From Bdellovibrionales bacterium (GTDB lineage: Bacteria > Bdellovibrionota > FAC87 > UBA2466), in assembly GCA_005776395.1 (NCBI GenBank), contig SXPJ01000039.1:1-59078 (forward strand): a stretch of DNA of 59,078 nt. Direction: 5' to 3'. The notes under the pieces are model-generated. The model had not been told where the DNA came from. It saw nothing but the letters and a program-made list of their open reading frames with translations, and did not search any database. Below, piece by piece: positions 1 to 8,016 of the stretch. Position 1 is the first letter of the stretch. Every line of letters starts with the position of its first letter. The position numbers were made by a program, and so were the translations under genes.

Positions 1-1141
1 AGAAGGCGTTATCACTGTGGAAGAATCCAAAACTGCCGAAACAACTCTAGAAGTTGTGGAAGGAATGCAGTTCGACCGCGGATACCTTTCTCCTTATTTC
101 GTCACTAATGCTGAAGCGATGGAGTGCCAACTTGAAAATCCTCAAATCCTTCTTTGTGATAAGAAGATTTCTGGAATGAAAGATCTACTTCCTCTTCTAG
201 AAAAAGTAGTTCAAGCAGGTCGTCCTCTACTTATCATTGCTGAAGACATCGAAGGTGAAGCTCTAGCAACTTTGGTCGTCAATAAATTACGTGGAACTAT
301 CCAAGTAGCGGCTGTTAAAGCTCCTGGATTCGGAGATCGACGTAAAGACATGCTTAAAGACATCGCTACTTTAACTGGTGGTGAAGTTATTGCTGAAGAA
401 CTAGGACTTAAACTTGAAAACGCAAGTCTCCAGTCTTTAGGTTCTGCAAAAACTGTCACAATCGATAAAGAAAACACAACAATTGTGGATGGCAAGGGCT
501 CCAAAAAAGATATCGATGCGAGAGTTAAAACTATCCGAGCTCAAATCGAAGAAACCTCTTCCGACTACGATCGTGAAAAACTCCAAGAGAGACTCGCGAA
601 ATTAGTAGGTGGCGTTGCTGTTATTAACGTTGGCGCTGCAACTGAAGTGGAAATGAAAGAAAAGAAAGCTCGCGTAGAAGATGCTCTACACGCTACTCGT
701 GCAGCAGTTGAAGAAGGAATTCTCGCTGGTGGAGGAACCGCTTACATCAGAGCTGCTCAAGCTTTAGACAAAGTGAAGCTTGAAGGAGAACAACAAGTTG
801 GAGCTAACATCATTCGACGTGCTCTAGAAGAGCCTTTGAGACAAATCTCTCAAAACGCCGGATATGAAGGTTCAATCGTTGTTGATAAAGTAAGAAATAA
901 TTCAAACCCCAACTTTGGTTTCAATGCTCTTGCAGAAAAATACGAAGATCTCGTAGCTGCTGGTATTATTGATCCTACCAAAGTATCTCGTTGCGCTCTA
1001 CAAAACGCAGCAAGTATTGCTTCTCTAATGCTCACCACAGAAGCCATGATCACTGAGAAACCTAAAGAACAGGATTCTCACGCGGGTCATGCTCATGGTG
1101 GCGGCATGGGTGGTATGGGCGGAATGGGCGGAATGATGTAA
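1..1141 (+). CDS. groL: GroEL chaperonin, 3' part (5' end outside the window)
   Basis: This is the C-terminal two thirds (about 379 residues) of the 60-kDa chaperonin. The reading frame is open to the left edge, where the codons for EGVITVEE match the apical-domain entry of GroEL, so the gene starts upstream of base 1. [15 protein letters not shown], the APGFGDRRK segment and the Gly-Met-rich tail ([14 protein letters not shown]) are diagnostic. The protein forms the double-ring cytosolic folding chamber driven by ATP and capped by GroES. A His/Ala/Gly stretch ([10 protein letters not shown]) precedes the GGM tail. groES, normally upstream, is not visible. A strong hairpin terminator follows 28 bases after the stop codon. 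Confidence 0.98.
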   Translation, partial: EGVITVEESKTAETTLEVVEGMQFDRGYLSPYFVTNAEAMECQLENPQILLCDKKISGMKDLLPLLEKVVQAGRPLLIIAEDIEGEALATLVVNKLRGTIQVAAVKAPGFGDRRKDMLKDIATLTGGEVIAEELGLKLENASLQSLGSAKTVTIDKENTTIVDGKGSKKDIDARVKTIRAQIEETSSDYDREKLQERLAKLVGGVAVINVGAATEVEMKEKKARVEDALHATRAAVEEGILAGGGTAYIRAAQALDKVKLEGEQQVGANIIRRALEEPLRQISQNAGYEGSIVVDKVRNNSNPNFGFNALAEKYEDLVAAGIIDPTKVSRCALQNAASIASLMLTTEAMITEKPKEQDSHAGHAHGGGMGGMGGMGGMM

Positions 1142-1168
1142 TTCCCCTTCGCCTTAAGAAATCAAATA

Positions 1169-1206
1169 AAAACGGGAGAGGCTTTGTAGCCTTCTCCCGT
1201 TTTTAT
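1169..1206 (+). terminator. Rho-independent terminator after groEL
   Basis: The stem AACGGGAGA pairs with TCTCCCGTT. Inside it GGCT pairs with AGCC around a TTGT loop with a one-base bulge, and a T-rich run (TTTTTATTTT) follows. It lies directly after the groEL stop and before a gene on the opposite strand, so it closes the groEL transcript. The A-run on its left side means it could also work for the minus-strand SLBB gene. Confidence 0.93.
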
Positions 1207-1228
1207 TTTACTTAGAAATTGATAATCG

Positions 1229-1729
1229 CTACTTGGTCAGGGCGATCATCGCTAACGCGAAACCGGTCATTCCAGCAATAAATCCGGTAAAAGTACTAAG
1301 GGTAGCCATGTCTCTTCTCCAATTATAGGAGACAGAAACAACATCTCCGTCCATTAATTTGGGAACTTTTTCTCCTTCAGCTAACAAGTCCTCTAGATCT
1401 ACATTTATAAGTTCTTTTATATTTCGCCTATGAATTTTAATACCATTCATCTTCGCAACCTCAGAGACTCCACCAGAGTAAATTATTGCAAACATCAAAT
1501 CGGTACCCTCAGGAAAATAATGAACTCCCTGCTGTCCAACAGCTCCAAACAACATCACTCTCATCAACAACTTACCGTAACCCACACCGTGAACATATTC
1601 ACCGGCCCCCGGAGAATGGTTAGGTGGAATCTGCGTAAACTTATCATCCATCGACTCGGCTCGAATCCCATGGGTTGATAAAGTAAGAGACAGAACTACA
1701 CAAAGAGTCAGTATTTTTTTTATAATCAT
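1229..1729 (-). CDS. Small SLBB-domain protein with signal peptide and C-terminal membrane segment
   Basis: This 166-residue protein has a clear Sec signal peptide (residues 1 to about 25, basic start then a Leu/Val core). Residues 58-135 resemble an SLBB (soluble-ligand-binding beta-grasp) domain as found in Wza-type polysaccharide export proteins: VMLFGAVGQQGVHYFPEG, then IYSGGVSE, then LMDGDVVSVSY. A hydrophobic helix closes the protein (about 145-164). The Poly_export domain of full-length Wza is missing, so it is probably a small envelope component or accessory to polysaccharide or pilus export. No export genes are adjacent. A 60-bp imperfect palindrome lies just upstream of its start. 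Confidence 0.7.
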   Translation of the reverse strand: MIIKKILTLCVVLSLTLSTHGIRAESMDDKFTQIPPNHSPGAGEYVHGVGYGKLLMRVMLFGAVGQQGVHYFPEGTDLMFAIIYSGGVSEVAKMNGIKIHRRNIKELINVDLEDLLAEGEKVPKLMDGDVVSVSYNWRRDMATLSTFTGFIAGMTGFALAMIALTK

Positions 1730-1752
1730 GGAGTTTTCTCTGGGTTGTTATA

Positions 1753-1812
1753 AATATAGCACTCACCAGTTAAGCCCATATCAGAACGGAGTTAACTGTT
1801 TAGTGCTATATT
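1753..1812 (-). repeat. 60-bp imperfect palindrome between pepA and the SLBB gene
   Basis: The outer arms AATATAGCACT (1753-1763) and AGTGCTATATT (1802-1812) are exact reverse complements. The inner arms CAGTTAA (1767-1773) and TTAACTG (1792-1798) are also exact. They are separated by a 3/3 internal mismatch and an 18-base loop. The element lies 28 bases after the pepA stop and 24 bases upstream of the SLBB start on the minus strand. It could be a transcript-end hairpin, an operator for the SLBB gene, or a small dispersed palindromic repeat. No strong T-run follows in the minus direction. Confidence 0.6.
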
Positions 1813-1839
1813 ATACAAAGCTTAGGTAGTTCTGCCACT

Positions 1840-3375
1840 TTATTTAGGATTTTGCCAATTTTCCATCCAGTGAGTTACAAGTCTCACCATCGCTCCCGAA
1901 GCGCCTTTAGTAGGGTGATAATTAATGTCTTTTCGATGCCATGCGCTTCCAGCAATATCAAAATGGACCCAAGGTAATGTGGAATCGACAAAAAACTTAA
2001 GGAACATTCCTGCTTTACTGGAGCCAGCCTCTCGATTGCCACTGTTTCTAATATCCGCAGTCGCACTTTTTAAATCCTCTTCATACTCTTCATATAAAGG
2101 CAATTCCCACACGCGTTCATCGGTCTCTCTAGATGCTTTCTTAACAGCTTCAATTAATCCAGCATGTGTTCCCATAATACCCGTAGTTACAGTTCCTAAT
2201 GCCACCACAACTGCACCTGTAAGAGTTGCAAAATCGGCCATAGCTTGAGGAGCAAAATACTTTTGAACATATTCCATCGCGTCAGCGAGAATTAACCTTC
2301 CCTCAGCGTCGGTATTAATAATTTCTACCGTCTTACCGGTCATACTTTTTTGAACATCTCCAGGCTTCTGAGCTCTTCCACCAGGCATGTTTTCCGTGGC
2401 AGCAATAACCCCAACTACATTTTTTGCCACTTTGAGATCTGCCAAAGCCTGAAAAACACCGGCTACAGTTGCAGCTCCCATCATGTCATACTTCATCTCT
2501 TCCATACGATCTGCAGGTTTCAATGAAATACCACCACTATCAAACGTAAGCCCTTTTCCAACCAAAGCGATTGGTTTATCGGACTTTTTTCCCTTCATGT
2601 GTTCAAGCACAATCAGTTTAGGCTCTTCAGCTGATCCTTGAGCCACCCCAAGTAAAAGCCCCATTTTCTCCTTTTCTATCTCTTTTCTACCAAGAATGGT
2701 GCACTTGATTCCACGTTCTTTGGCCATTCTTTCAACTAGACGACTAAATTCTGTTGGAGTCAGAACGTTTCCTGGACGATCCCCTAAGGAACGGGCGAAA
2801 TTTACAGCCCCAGTTAAGTAGACGGCTTTTTCTGTCGCTTTAACCAATGCCGCACTTTTCATCCCCAAAAAAGTAACCCCTTCCATAATAAAAGGTTTGC
2901 TTTCCGGCTTTTTCAAATCCTTATACTCATAACTTGCTAACAAATAACCTTCGCAAAAGGCCTGAACGGCCAAATTGATCTCAGAGGGTCTAGCACCGGC
3001 AAAAATGCTATCTGCTTGAATAGCAAGTTTAGTTACCTTTTCTTTTTTCTGTGCATGAAATAAAGCAGCTCCGCCTTGTCTTGCGACCTCCATAGAAAAC
3101 TTTTTTGGATTTCCTAAGCCCAATAAAAAGATATTCGAATACCCCCCCAAAGAAAAAAACCTTAAGAAATCGACCTCATTCTTTTTCCCATTAAAATGTT
3201 TTGAAACTCGAATCTGTTCTTGCAGAACATCAATCTCTTTGCTGCGTTTACCTTTATATAAAGGAAGAGAAGGCTGATCCTTTTCTTGAGATTCAGTTTG
3301 ATACCAACCTAAAACTAGAGTTGGTGATTTAATGGTTTCTATTGTTGTAACAAATTCAAACTTAGGCAAATTCAC
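1840..3375 (-). CDS. pepA: Leucyl aminopeptidase, M17 family
   Basis: Cytosolic di-zinc aminopeptidase that removes N-terminal residues from peptides. Counted from an upstream ATG at 3385-3387 (515 codons), the M17 signature NTDAEGRL is at residues 358-365. The metal-binding VGKGLTFDSGG (Lys278, Asp283) and the second-site loop YDMMGAA at about 300 are intact, so it should be active. That ATG has no Shine-Dalgarno sequence. A GGGAGG sits four bases before an in-frame GTG at 3373-3375, so I place the start there, giving 511 residues. The gene stands alone, with its 3' end near a palindrome. The first 150 residues are divergent, as usual for this family. Confidence 0.95.
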   Translation of the reverse strand: MNLPKFEFVTTIETIKSPTLVLGWYQTESQEKDQPSLPLYKGKRSKEIDVLQEQIRVSKHFNGKKNEVDFLRFFSLGGYSNIFLLGLGNPKKFSMEVARQGGAALFHAQKKEKVTKLAIQADSIFAGARPSEINLAVQAFCEGYLLASYEYKDLKKPESKPFIMEGVTFLGMKSAALVKATEKAVYLTGAVNFARSLGDRPGNVLTPTEFSRLVERMAKERGIKCTILGRKEIEKEKMGLLLGVAQGSAEEPKLIVLEHMKGKKSDKPIALVGKGLTFDSGGISLKPADRMEEMKYDMMGAATVAGVFQALADLKVAKNVVGVIAATENMPGGRAQKPGDVQKSMTGKTVEIINTDAEGRLILADAMEYVQKYFAPQAMADFATLTGAVVVALGTVTTGIMGTHAGLIEAVKKASRETDERVWELPLYEEYEEDLKSATADIRNSGNREAGSSKAGMFLKFFVDSTLPWVHFDIAGSAWHRKDINYHPTKGASGAMVRLVTHWMENWQNPK

Positions 3376-3448
3376 AAGGCCTCCCATAAGGATTATTGAG
3401 TTAGCCCTCTATTTTACGAAGGCAGTACCCAAGTTGACAACCCTGTTA

Positions 3449-3979
3449 CTAATTTTTCTTTATGGGGGCTAAAGCCACGGAGTGTCCGATTGGAGATGGG
3501 GTATAGGCCCCTCTTTTGAAAAGATTATGAAAGACATCAACTTCATCTTGGGAAACGAATGTAAGGCGATTAAGAAACTGGGAATTTGAGGTTTTCCAAT
3601 AGAGATAGTAATTATCGATGTTGTTTTTTACCCATAAAACCTCTAAAGGGTGAAAAGTCAGCCGATCGGTAGCCACTTCCAGCTCTAATTCGTCGTGAAT
3701 AAACCTTAAAGCATCACTCAACTTTTCAAGACTCACCATAGACTGCTGTTTTTCATCGTTTAACCAGAAAACGATGTATTGCTTCCCATTTTTTACCAAA
3801 TACCCCTTTTCAGCATGATAAAGAGGTCGAGATGACGATGTCCAATAACCAATAAATAAAGCTTCTACAGTGACTAGAATAAAAATGGGGATTTTAAAGC
3901 GACTGAAAGAGTAAGAAGATTTCCAAAATGAGCTCAAAAACTTCACGGAGTCATAAGTAAGCAATTTAAATGCCTTCAT
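3449..3979 (-). CDS. Unknown single-pass membrane protein
   Basis: This 176-residue protein is not recognised. Residues 1-28 are basic and aromatic (probably cytoplasmic), followed by one hydrophobic helix at about 30-47 (IPIFILVTVEALFIGYW) and a soluble domain of about 125 residues rich in Tyr, Trp and Leu. There is no Cys pair or enzyme motif. The gene ends 62 bases before the upstream edge of pepA on the same strand, so the two could be co-transcribed with pepA second. It may be an inner-membrane protein with a periplasmic domain. Confidence 0.6.
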   Translation of the reverse strand: MKAFKLLTYDSVKFLSSFWKSSYSFSRFKIPIFILVTVEALFIGYWTSSSRPLYHAEKGYLVKNGKQYIVFWLNDEKQQSMVSLEKLSDALRFIHDELELEVATDRLTFHPLEVLWVKNNIDNYYLYWKTSNSQFLNRLTFVSQDEVDVFHNLFKRGAYTPSPIGHSVALAPIKKN

Positions 3980-4364
3980 GATATCGTTTTTTTGTTATTT
4001 AATTTCAATGATTTAAAATTGAATCCTTTCTGTCCACCGAAGAACTTTTTAACTATCGAATAAAAATTATGCAGTTTTTTTGGGGGAACCATTTAAATGG
4101 CTGGTCTCAATTTAAAAAAATAAAGCACTATAACTATTTGTATCTATTAATCTTTGTGATCATTAAAAAATGGTCTCATTTTGGTTCCGGTTTAGTCGTT
4201 TCCGGAGTGGCTAGTAACGCGTGGAGTCACACCAAAACAAGCTCAAATTAGCCAACAAGTTATAGTTAAACCCAATAAAAGTTGGCATTAGCTTTGCTAT
4301 AACAACTAAACAATTCTTCAGGGTTAGTAGGTAGTTTGTGGTCACCCTGAAGAACTTGTTTTTT
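3980..4364 (+). ncRNA. Structured gap; candidate small RNA ending in a hairpin terminator
   Basis: This 568-base gap (to 4547) has no convincing protein gene. At 4014-4019 there is a TAAAAT, with TTGTTA at 3992-3997 (16-base spacing), a plausible promoter. Downstream GCCAAC pairs with GTTGGC, and GTTATAG pairs with CTATAAC in an overlapping arrangement. The stretch ends in an 11-bp perfect stem (4314-4324 with 4344-4354) followed by six Ts at 4359-4364. A terminator with no protein gene in front of it suggests a short transcript of about 330 bases. The evidence is structural only. A 60-codon reading frame inside (4069-4251) looks accidental. Confidence 0.3.
4314..4364 (+). terminator. Hairpin with T-run, plus strand
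   Basis: TTCTTCAGGGT and ACCCTGAAGAA form an 11-bp perfect stem with a 19-base loop, followed by CTTG and six Ts. It points rightwards, but the only plus-strand sequence before it is the 3980-4313 gap. The loop is large for an intrinsic terminator, so another role is possible. Confidence 0.5.
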
Positions 4365-4547
4365 GAAAAGTAATTTGAGGTGAGAAGTCATAATTGCCTA
4401 GCCTTCCCATTTCCATTCCCCCCCAAAACCTGTTGCCGATGGTAGGTGATTCAGCTTCTCCCTCAAACTTACTCCCTTTTCTCTTCTCTTTGCCAATCCA
4501 TCTCAAACGAGTAGAATTAAAATCTGGATAAACCTTACTCAAGTTTA

Positions 4548-5474
4548 ATGCATAAAATCACAATTCCTTTTTTAGTCTTATGTGGCTGTCTTTTGGGGAA
4601 GTTTTTTTTTCAGAATTATAATTGTATAGAACCAGTCAACAACCCAGACTTAAAACCTTTGTTAGCTTCCTATCAGAGTAGCTCAGTGGAAAAATACGCT
4701 CTCGGCTTCAATAGTTTGATTGGGGCTTCAATTTGGATTCAGCTTCTGCAAAATAGCGATCACCATCCAGTTAAGAATAATGAGGTCAGTTGGGAGTTCG
4801 CACAAATCGATACGATAACCACTTTAGATCCCAATAACACCCGTGCCTATGATTTTGGAGCCATTTTCATATCAACTCTAAGAAGAGATAAAACAGGTGG
4901 GAAGCTCCTACTTGAAAAGTGGGTAAAAAAACAGCCCAACTATTGGCGTCCATGGTATTTATTGGGAGGGCACCACTTTTTAGAACTAAAAGACTATGCC
5001 TCAGCAGCCCCCTTTATTCTCAAGGCATCAAAAATGGCTCGAGCGCCTGAATGGCTATCGTCACTAGGAATTCGTCTCTTGTCAGAATCAGGACAGCTAT
5101 ATCAAGCCTTGAAAACATCATTAGAATTAATTCCCCAGGTAAGAAATCAAGAAGCAATATCTCGGCTAAGCCTTCGAGTTAGAAGTCTCAATTATAAAAT
5201 TCAGAAACTTCAATGGGAAGAAGCTCTAACCCAACACCTTAAAAAGCACACCACCTTTCCACATGATATTTCAGAGTTAAAAGAAGAAGTTATAGCCAAA
5301 AGTAGAGAGCTAAGTTCCCTTATAGAGAATGAAAAAACCTCTGAAGCAACAAAGATCTTTCTTACTGAAAACTTTAAATTCAAACTAGATCGGACAAACA
5401 AAAAAATTATATCAACCACCCCAGAAGAAACTAATGCCTTGGAAAATGTGGGAATTTTCTTCGGCCCCAATTAA
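4548..5474 (+). CDS. Exported TPR-like protein upstream of an ABC transporter
   Basis: This 308-residue protein begins with a hydrophobic signal or anchor segment (residues 4-22). The middle (about 80-200) has alternating helices with TPR-like spacing, for example YWRPWYLLGGHHFLELKDYASAAPF, shown here by position rather than by a profile match. The C-terminal 90 residues are charged and coiled-coil-like. It ends 14 bases before the ABC ATPase gene and is probably in the same operon. It may be a periplasmic partner of that exporter. The specific function is not recognised. No clear Shine-Dalgarno sequence precedes the ATG. Confidence 0.65.
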   Translation: MHKITIPFLVLCGCLLGKFFFQNYNCIEPVNNPDLKPLLASYQSSSVEKYALGFNSLIGASIWIQLLQNSDHHPVKNNEVSWEFAQIDTITTLDPNNTRAYDFGAIFISTLRRDKTGGKLLLEKWVKKQPNYWRPWYLLGGHHFLELKDYASAAPFILKASKMARAPEWLSSLGIRLLSESGQLYQALKTSLELIPQVRNQEAISRLSLRVRSLNYKIQKLQWEEALTQHLKKHTTFPHDISELKEEVIAKSRELSSLIENEKTSEATKIFLTENFKFKLDRTNKKIISTTPEETNALENVGIFFGPN

Positions 5475-5488
5475 AAGGAGCTCAAACA

Positions 5489-6442
5489 ATGAACTCAACT
5501 CCTTGTATAACTCTTACTGAAGTCTCAAAAACATTTAAGTTAGGCCTTTTTAAATCAAAAAAAGCGGTCGACAATCTAACTTTAGAAATACCTTCAGGCG
5601 AAGTGGTCGGATTACTTGGACCTAATGGTTCAGGGAAATCAACAACCATTAAAATGATTCTAGGGTTTTTAAAACCCACTTCAGGAGAAATTCTGATCTG
5701 TGGACATGATGTTGAAAATCGTTGGGCCAGAAGCTTTATCGGTTATCTACCTGAAAATCCAAGATTTCAAAAATTTCTTACCGGTAATGACATTCTTAGA
5801 TACTATGGAAAATTACTGGGACTTCATGGACTCAAACTCAGCAAAAAGATTGAGTTCCTAATGGATCTTGTAAACCTAAAACATGCCTGTAATGAACGAG
5901 TTCAAGGATACAGCAAAGGCATGACTCAAAGACTCGCCATAGCTCAAACCCTTCTAAATGACCCCCAACTTCTGATCTTTGATGAGCCCATGAGTGGACT
6001 AGACCCTTTAGGCCGAATTGAAATGAGAAATCTCATAAGTACCATTCATGTAGAGAGCCCTAAATCCACTCTATTTTTTAGCTCCCATGTTTTAGAAGAT
6101 GTGGAAACATTGTGTAAATCGGTTGCACTCCTACAAAAAGGAAAACTAAAAACATTTGCCTCCATTGATTCACTTATTGCAAATGAGCAACAAAGATATG
6201 AAGTCGTAATTCAAAATCTATCAAAAGAGCTAGAGTCTCTTATATTTGAAAAATGCCCACAAAAAACCGTAGCCATAGGCAAAAGTTTTTCTGTCGAAGG
6301 GACTGAAAAACTATCATGGGTTCTCTCTAAACTTCTTGAGACCCAAACAAAAGTCATCAGTATTAATGGACAAAGAAAAAAACTTGAGGAGGCCCTTTTC
6401 CGAGCTAATGAAGGGCTATCCATGTCAGAGGTGATAATATGA
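5489..6442 (+). CDS. ABC transporter ATP-binding protein (ABC-2 exporter type)
   Basis: Cytosolic ATPase subunit of an ABC exporter, 317 residues. Walker A GPNGSGKST is at 44-52, the signature YSKGMTQ at 141-147, Walker B LLIFDEP at 161-167 and the switch His at 200 (SSHVLED). The C-terminal 100 residues form the extra domain typical of CcmA/NodI-type ATPases that pair with ABC-2 permeases. AAAGGAG sits eight bases before the ATG. It overlaps the following permease gene by the four bases ATGA, so the two are translationally coupled. The substrate cannot be read from the sequence. Confidence 0.93.
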   Translation: MNSTPCITLTEVSKTFKLGLFKSKKAVDNLTLEIPSGEVVGLLGPNGSGKSTTIKMILGFLKPTSGEILICGHDVENRWARSFIGYLPENPRFQKFLTGNDILRYYGKLLGLHGLKLSKKIEFLMDLVNLKHACNERVQGYSKGMTQRLAIAQTLLNDPQLLIFDEPMSGLDPLGRIEMRNLISTIHVESPKSTLFFSSHVLEDVETLCKSVALLQKGKLKTFASIDSLIANEQQRYEVVIQNLSKELESLIFEKCPQKTVAIGKSFSVEGTEKLSWVLSKLLETQTKVISINGQRKKLEEALFRANEGLSMSEVII

Positions 6443-7197
6443 AGCAAATTTTTCAGATCTCTTGGATTGCTATCAGGGAATTGATTTATGAAAAGGTTTT
6501 TTATCTGCTGTTTTCATTCGTAGGACTTGCGCTAATTCTCGGTATGTTATTGGGCCAATTAACATTTGGAGAACAAGCTAAATTAACATTAGATTTCATG
6601 TTGGGATGCGCACATATTTCAATGATTCTATTCTCCATATTCATGGGCATTAGTCTTTTTCAAAGAGAATTGTTGATGGGTAGTGTATCGATGCTTTTAT
6701 CGAAACCCATCTCTCGCACATCATTTCTCTTAGGTAAATACTTAGGTCAGATTATCGTTCAATTTGGGGTCATTATTGCGATGACGGTAGTTATTGCTCT
6801 AACCTGTTTAAAATTCGATGGGATTCAGTACACAGCAATCTTTCAAGCTCTTTTACTGATCTTTTTTGAAACTTGCGTAATCACAGCTATCACCTATTTC
6901 TTTGCAGTCAATTCAGGAAGCATTACAGCCTCTATAGCTAGTTTTGTTTTCTTTATAGTCGGTCATTACAAAGCACCTTCTTCAGGCCATTTAAGTGGCG
7001 ATTCAAAACTAGTAAAAGAAATCTTATCCGCTATTATTCCCAATCTAGAGATTTTCAACTTAAAAACTTTTGCCTCTTATGGAATCACTATCTCACCCCA
7101 AGAGTTAGGACTTAGTTTTGCCTACGCTCTCTTATGTATGGCAATATTTCTAATTTCAGCCTCTTTAACTTTTAATAGAAAAGACATCTTAACGTGA
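6439..7197 (+). CDS. ABC-2 type permease
   Basis: This 252-residue integral membrane protein has about six hydrophobic helices and no enzymatic motif, and starts inside the ATPase gene (ATGA overlap). The segment SVSMLLSKPISRTSFLLGKY after the second helix is the conserved ABC-2 permease loop that contacts the ATPase. It forms the transmembrane channel of the exporter with the preceding gene. Related pairs export polysaccharide, lipid, antibiotic or heme-related compounds, so the cargo stays open. Its stop overlaps the GTG of the next gene. Confidence 0.88.
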   Translation: MKQIFQISWIAIRELIYEKVFYLLFSFVGLALILGMLLGQLTFGEQAKLTLDFMLGCAHISMILFSIFMGISLFQRELLMGSVSMLLSKPISRTSFLLGKYLGQIIVQFGVIIAMTVVIALTCLKFDGIQYTAIFQALLLIFFETCVITAITYFFAVNSGSITASIASFVFFIVGHYKAPSSGHLSGDSKLVKEILSAIIPNLEIFNLKTFASYGITISPQELGLSFAYALLCMAIFLISASLTFNRKDILT

Positions 7198-7991
7198 CCT
7201 TAATCCTTGCAAATCTCCCACCCTATTTAATTCCTCTATTAATCTTTAGTTTTGGCCTTTTATGGGGAAGTTTTTTCAACGTGTGCATTGTCCGTCTCCC
7301 TAAGGATGAATCCGTGATCTGGGGCAGATCGGCCTGTCCCAGTTGTAAATCTTTAATTCCTTGGTTCTGTAATATCCCACTTTTTAGTTACATGGGCCTA
7401 AAAGGTAAATGCAAAGACTGTAAACAACCTATTTCAATTGAATATCCCCTAATCGAATTATTCTCGGGATTAATGTTTGTTGGGCTCTTTCTATACTTTG
7501 GTGAGTCCAAGGAATTTTTATCAAGTCTCGTTTTTTGTTCCAGCCTCTTAGTTATTTCCGTTATTGATCTTCACCACCAAATTATTCCTGATGAAATTAG
7601 TCTCCCCGGAATATTGGTAGGATTCTTGTTTTCCCTTTGGGTTGGAAATATTTCATGGATTGAATCTCTTCTTGGAATTTTATTGGGCGGAGGTTCGTTT
7701 CTTCTAATAGCCTGGGGATATGAGAAGATATCAAAGCGTGAGGGACTTGGGGGAGGAGATATTAAACTTCTTGGAATGATTGGAGCCTGGTTGGGAGTTC
7801 AAAGTTTATTAGTAGTAATAGTACTCTCAAGTTTATTGGGATCCATCATAGGAATCGCTATCATGATCTTTCACAAGAAAGACTTTAAAACAGCGATCCC
7901 ATTCGGTCCTTTTTTGGCTTTCGGTGCTATCGTCTATTTATTTTTTGGAAATGAATTGCGTAATATTTTATTTCCCCAATTCAATCCCTAA
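7194..7991 (+). CDS. pilD: Type IV prepilin peptidase / N-methyltransferase
   Basis: Bifunctional inner-membrane aspartate protease (A24 family). It cleaves the leader of type IV prepilins and type II secretion pseudopilins and methylates the new N-terminus. The N-terminal domain has SFFNVCIVRLP (26-36) and the zinc tetrad Cys48, Cys51, Cys73 and Cys76. The catalytic aspartates are Asp125 (DLHHQIIPDE) and Asp189 (GGGDIKL). About seven membrane helices follow. The GTG start overlaps the permease stop (GTGA), so it sits in the ABC operon although pilus genes are absent from the window. All key residues are present. Confidence 0.95.
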   Translation: MTLILANLPPYLIPLLIFSFGLLWGSFFNVCIVRLPKDESVIWGRSACPSCKSLIPWFCNIPLFSYMGLKGKCKDCKQPISIEYPLIELFSGLMFVGLFLYFGESKEFLSSLVFCSSLLVISVIDLHHQIIPDEISLPGILVGFLFSLWVGNISWIESLLGILLGGGSFLLIAWGYEKISKREGLGGGDIKLLGMIGAWLGVQSLLVVIVLSSLLGSIIGIAIMIFHKKDFKTAIPFGPFLAFGAIVYLFFGNELRNILFPQFNP

Positions 7992-8016
7992 TCAATGCTT
8001 AATACTGAAAGGGTTC

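Noticed and set aside
4069-4251. 60-codon frame MQFFWGNHLNGW... on the plus strand
   Set aside because: No ribosome site and Asn/Lys/Ser-rich; it lies in a region better read as structured RNA.
4342-4542. 66-codon minus-strand frame starting TTG
   Set aside because: No ribosome site, low-complexity charged composition, and it runs into the loop of the hairpin at 4314-4354.
7924-8016. Longer N-terminus of galE
   Set aside because: It overlaps pilD in another frame; the ATG at 8017 has a good ribosome site and begins at the NAD motif.
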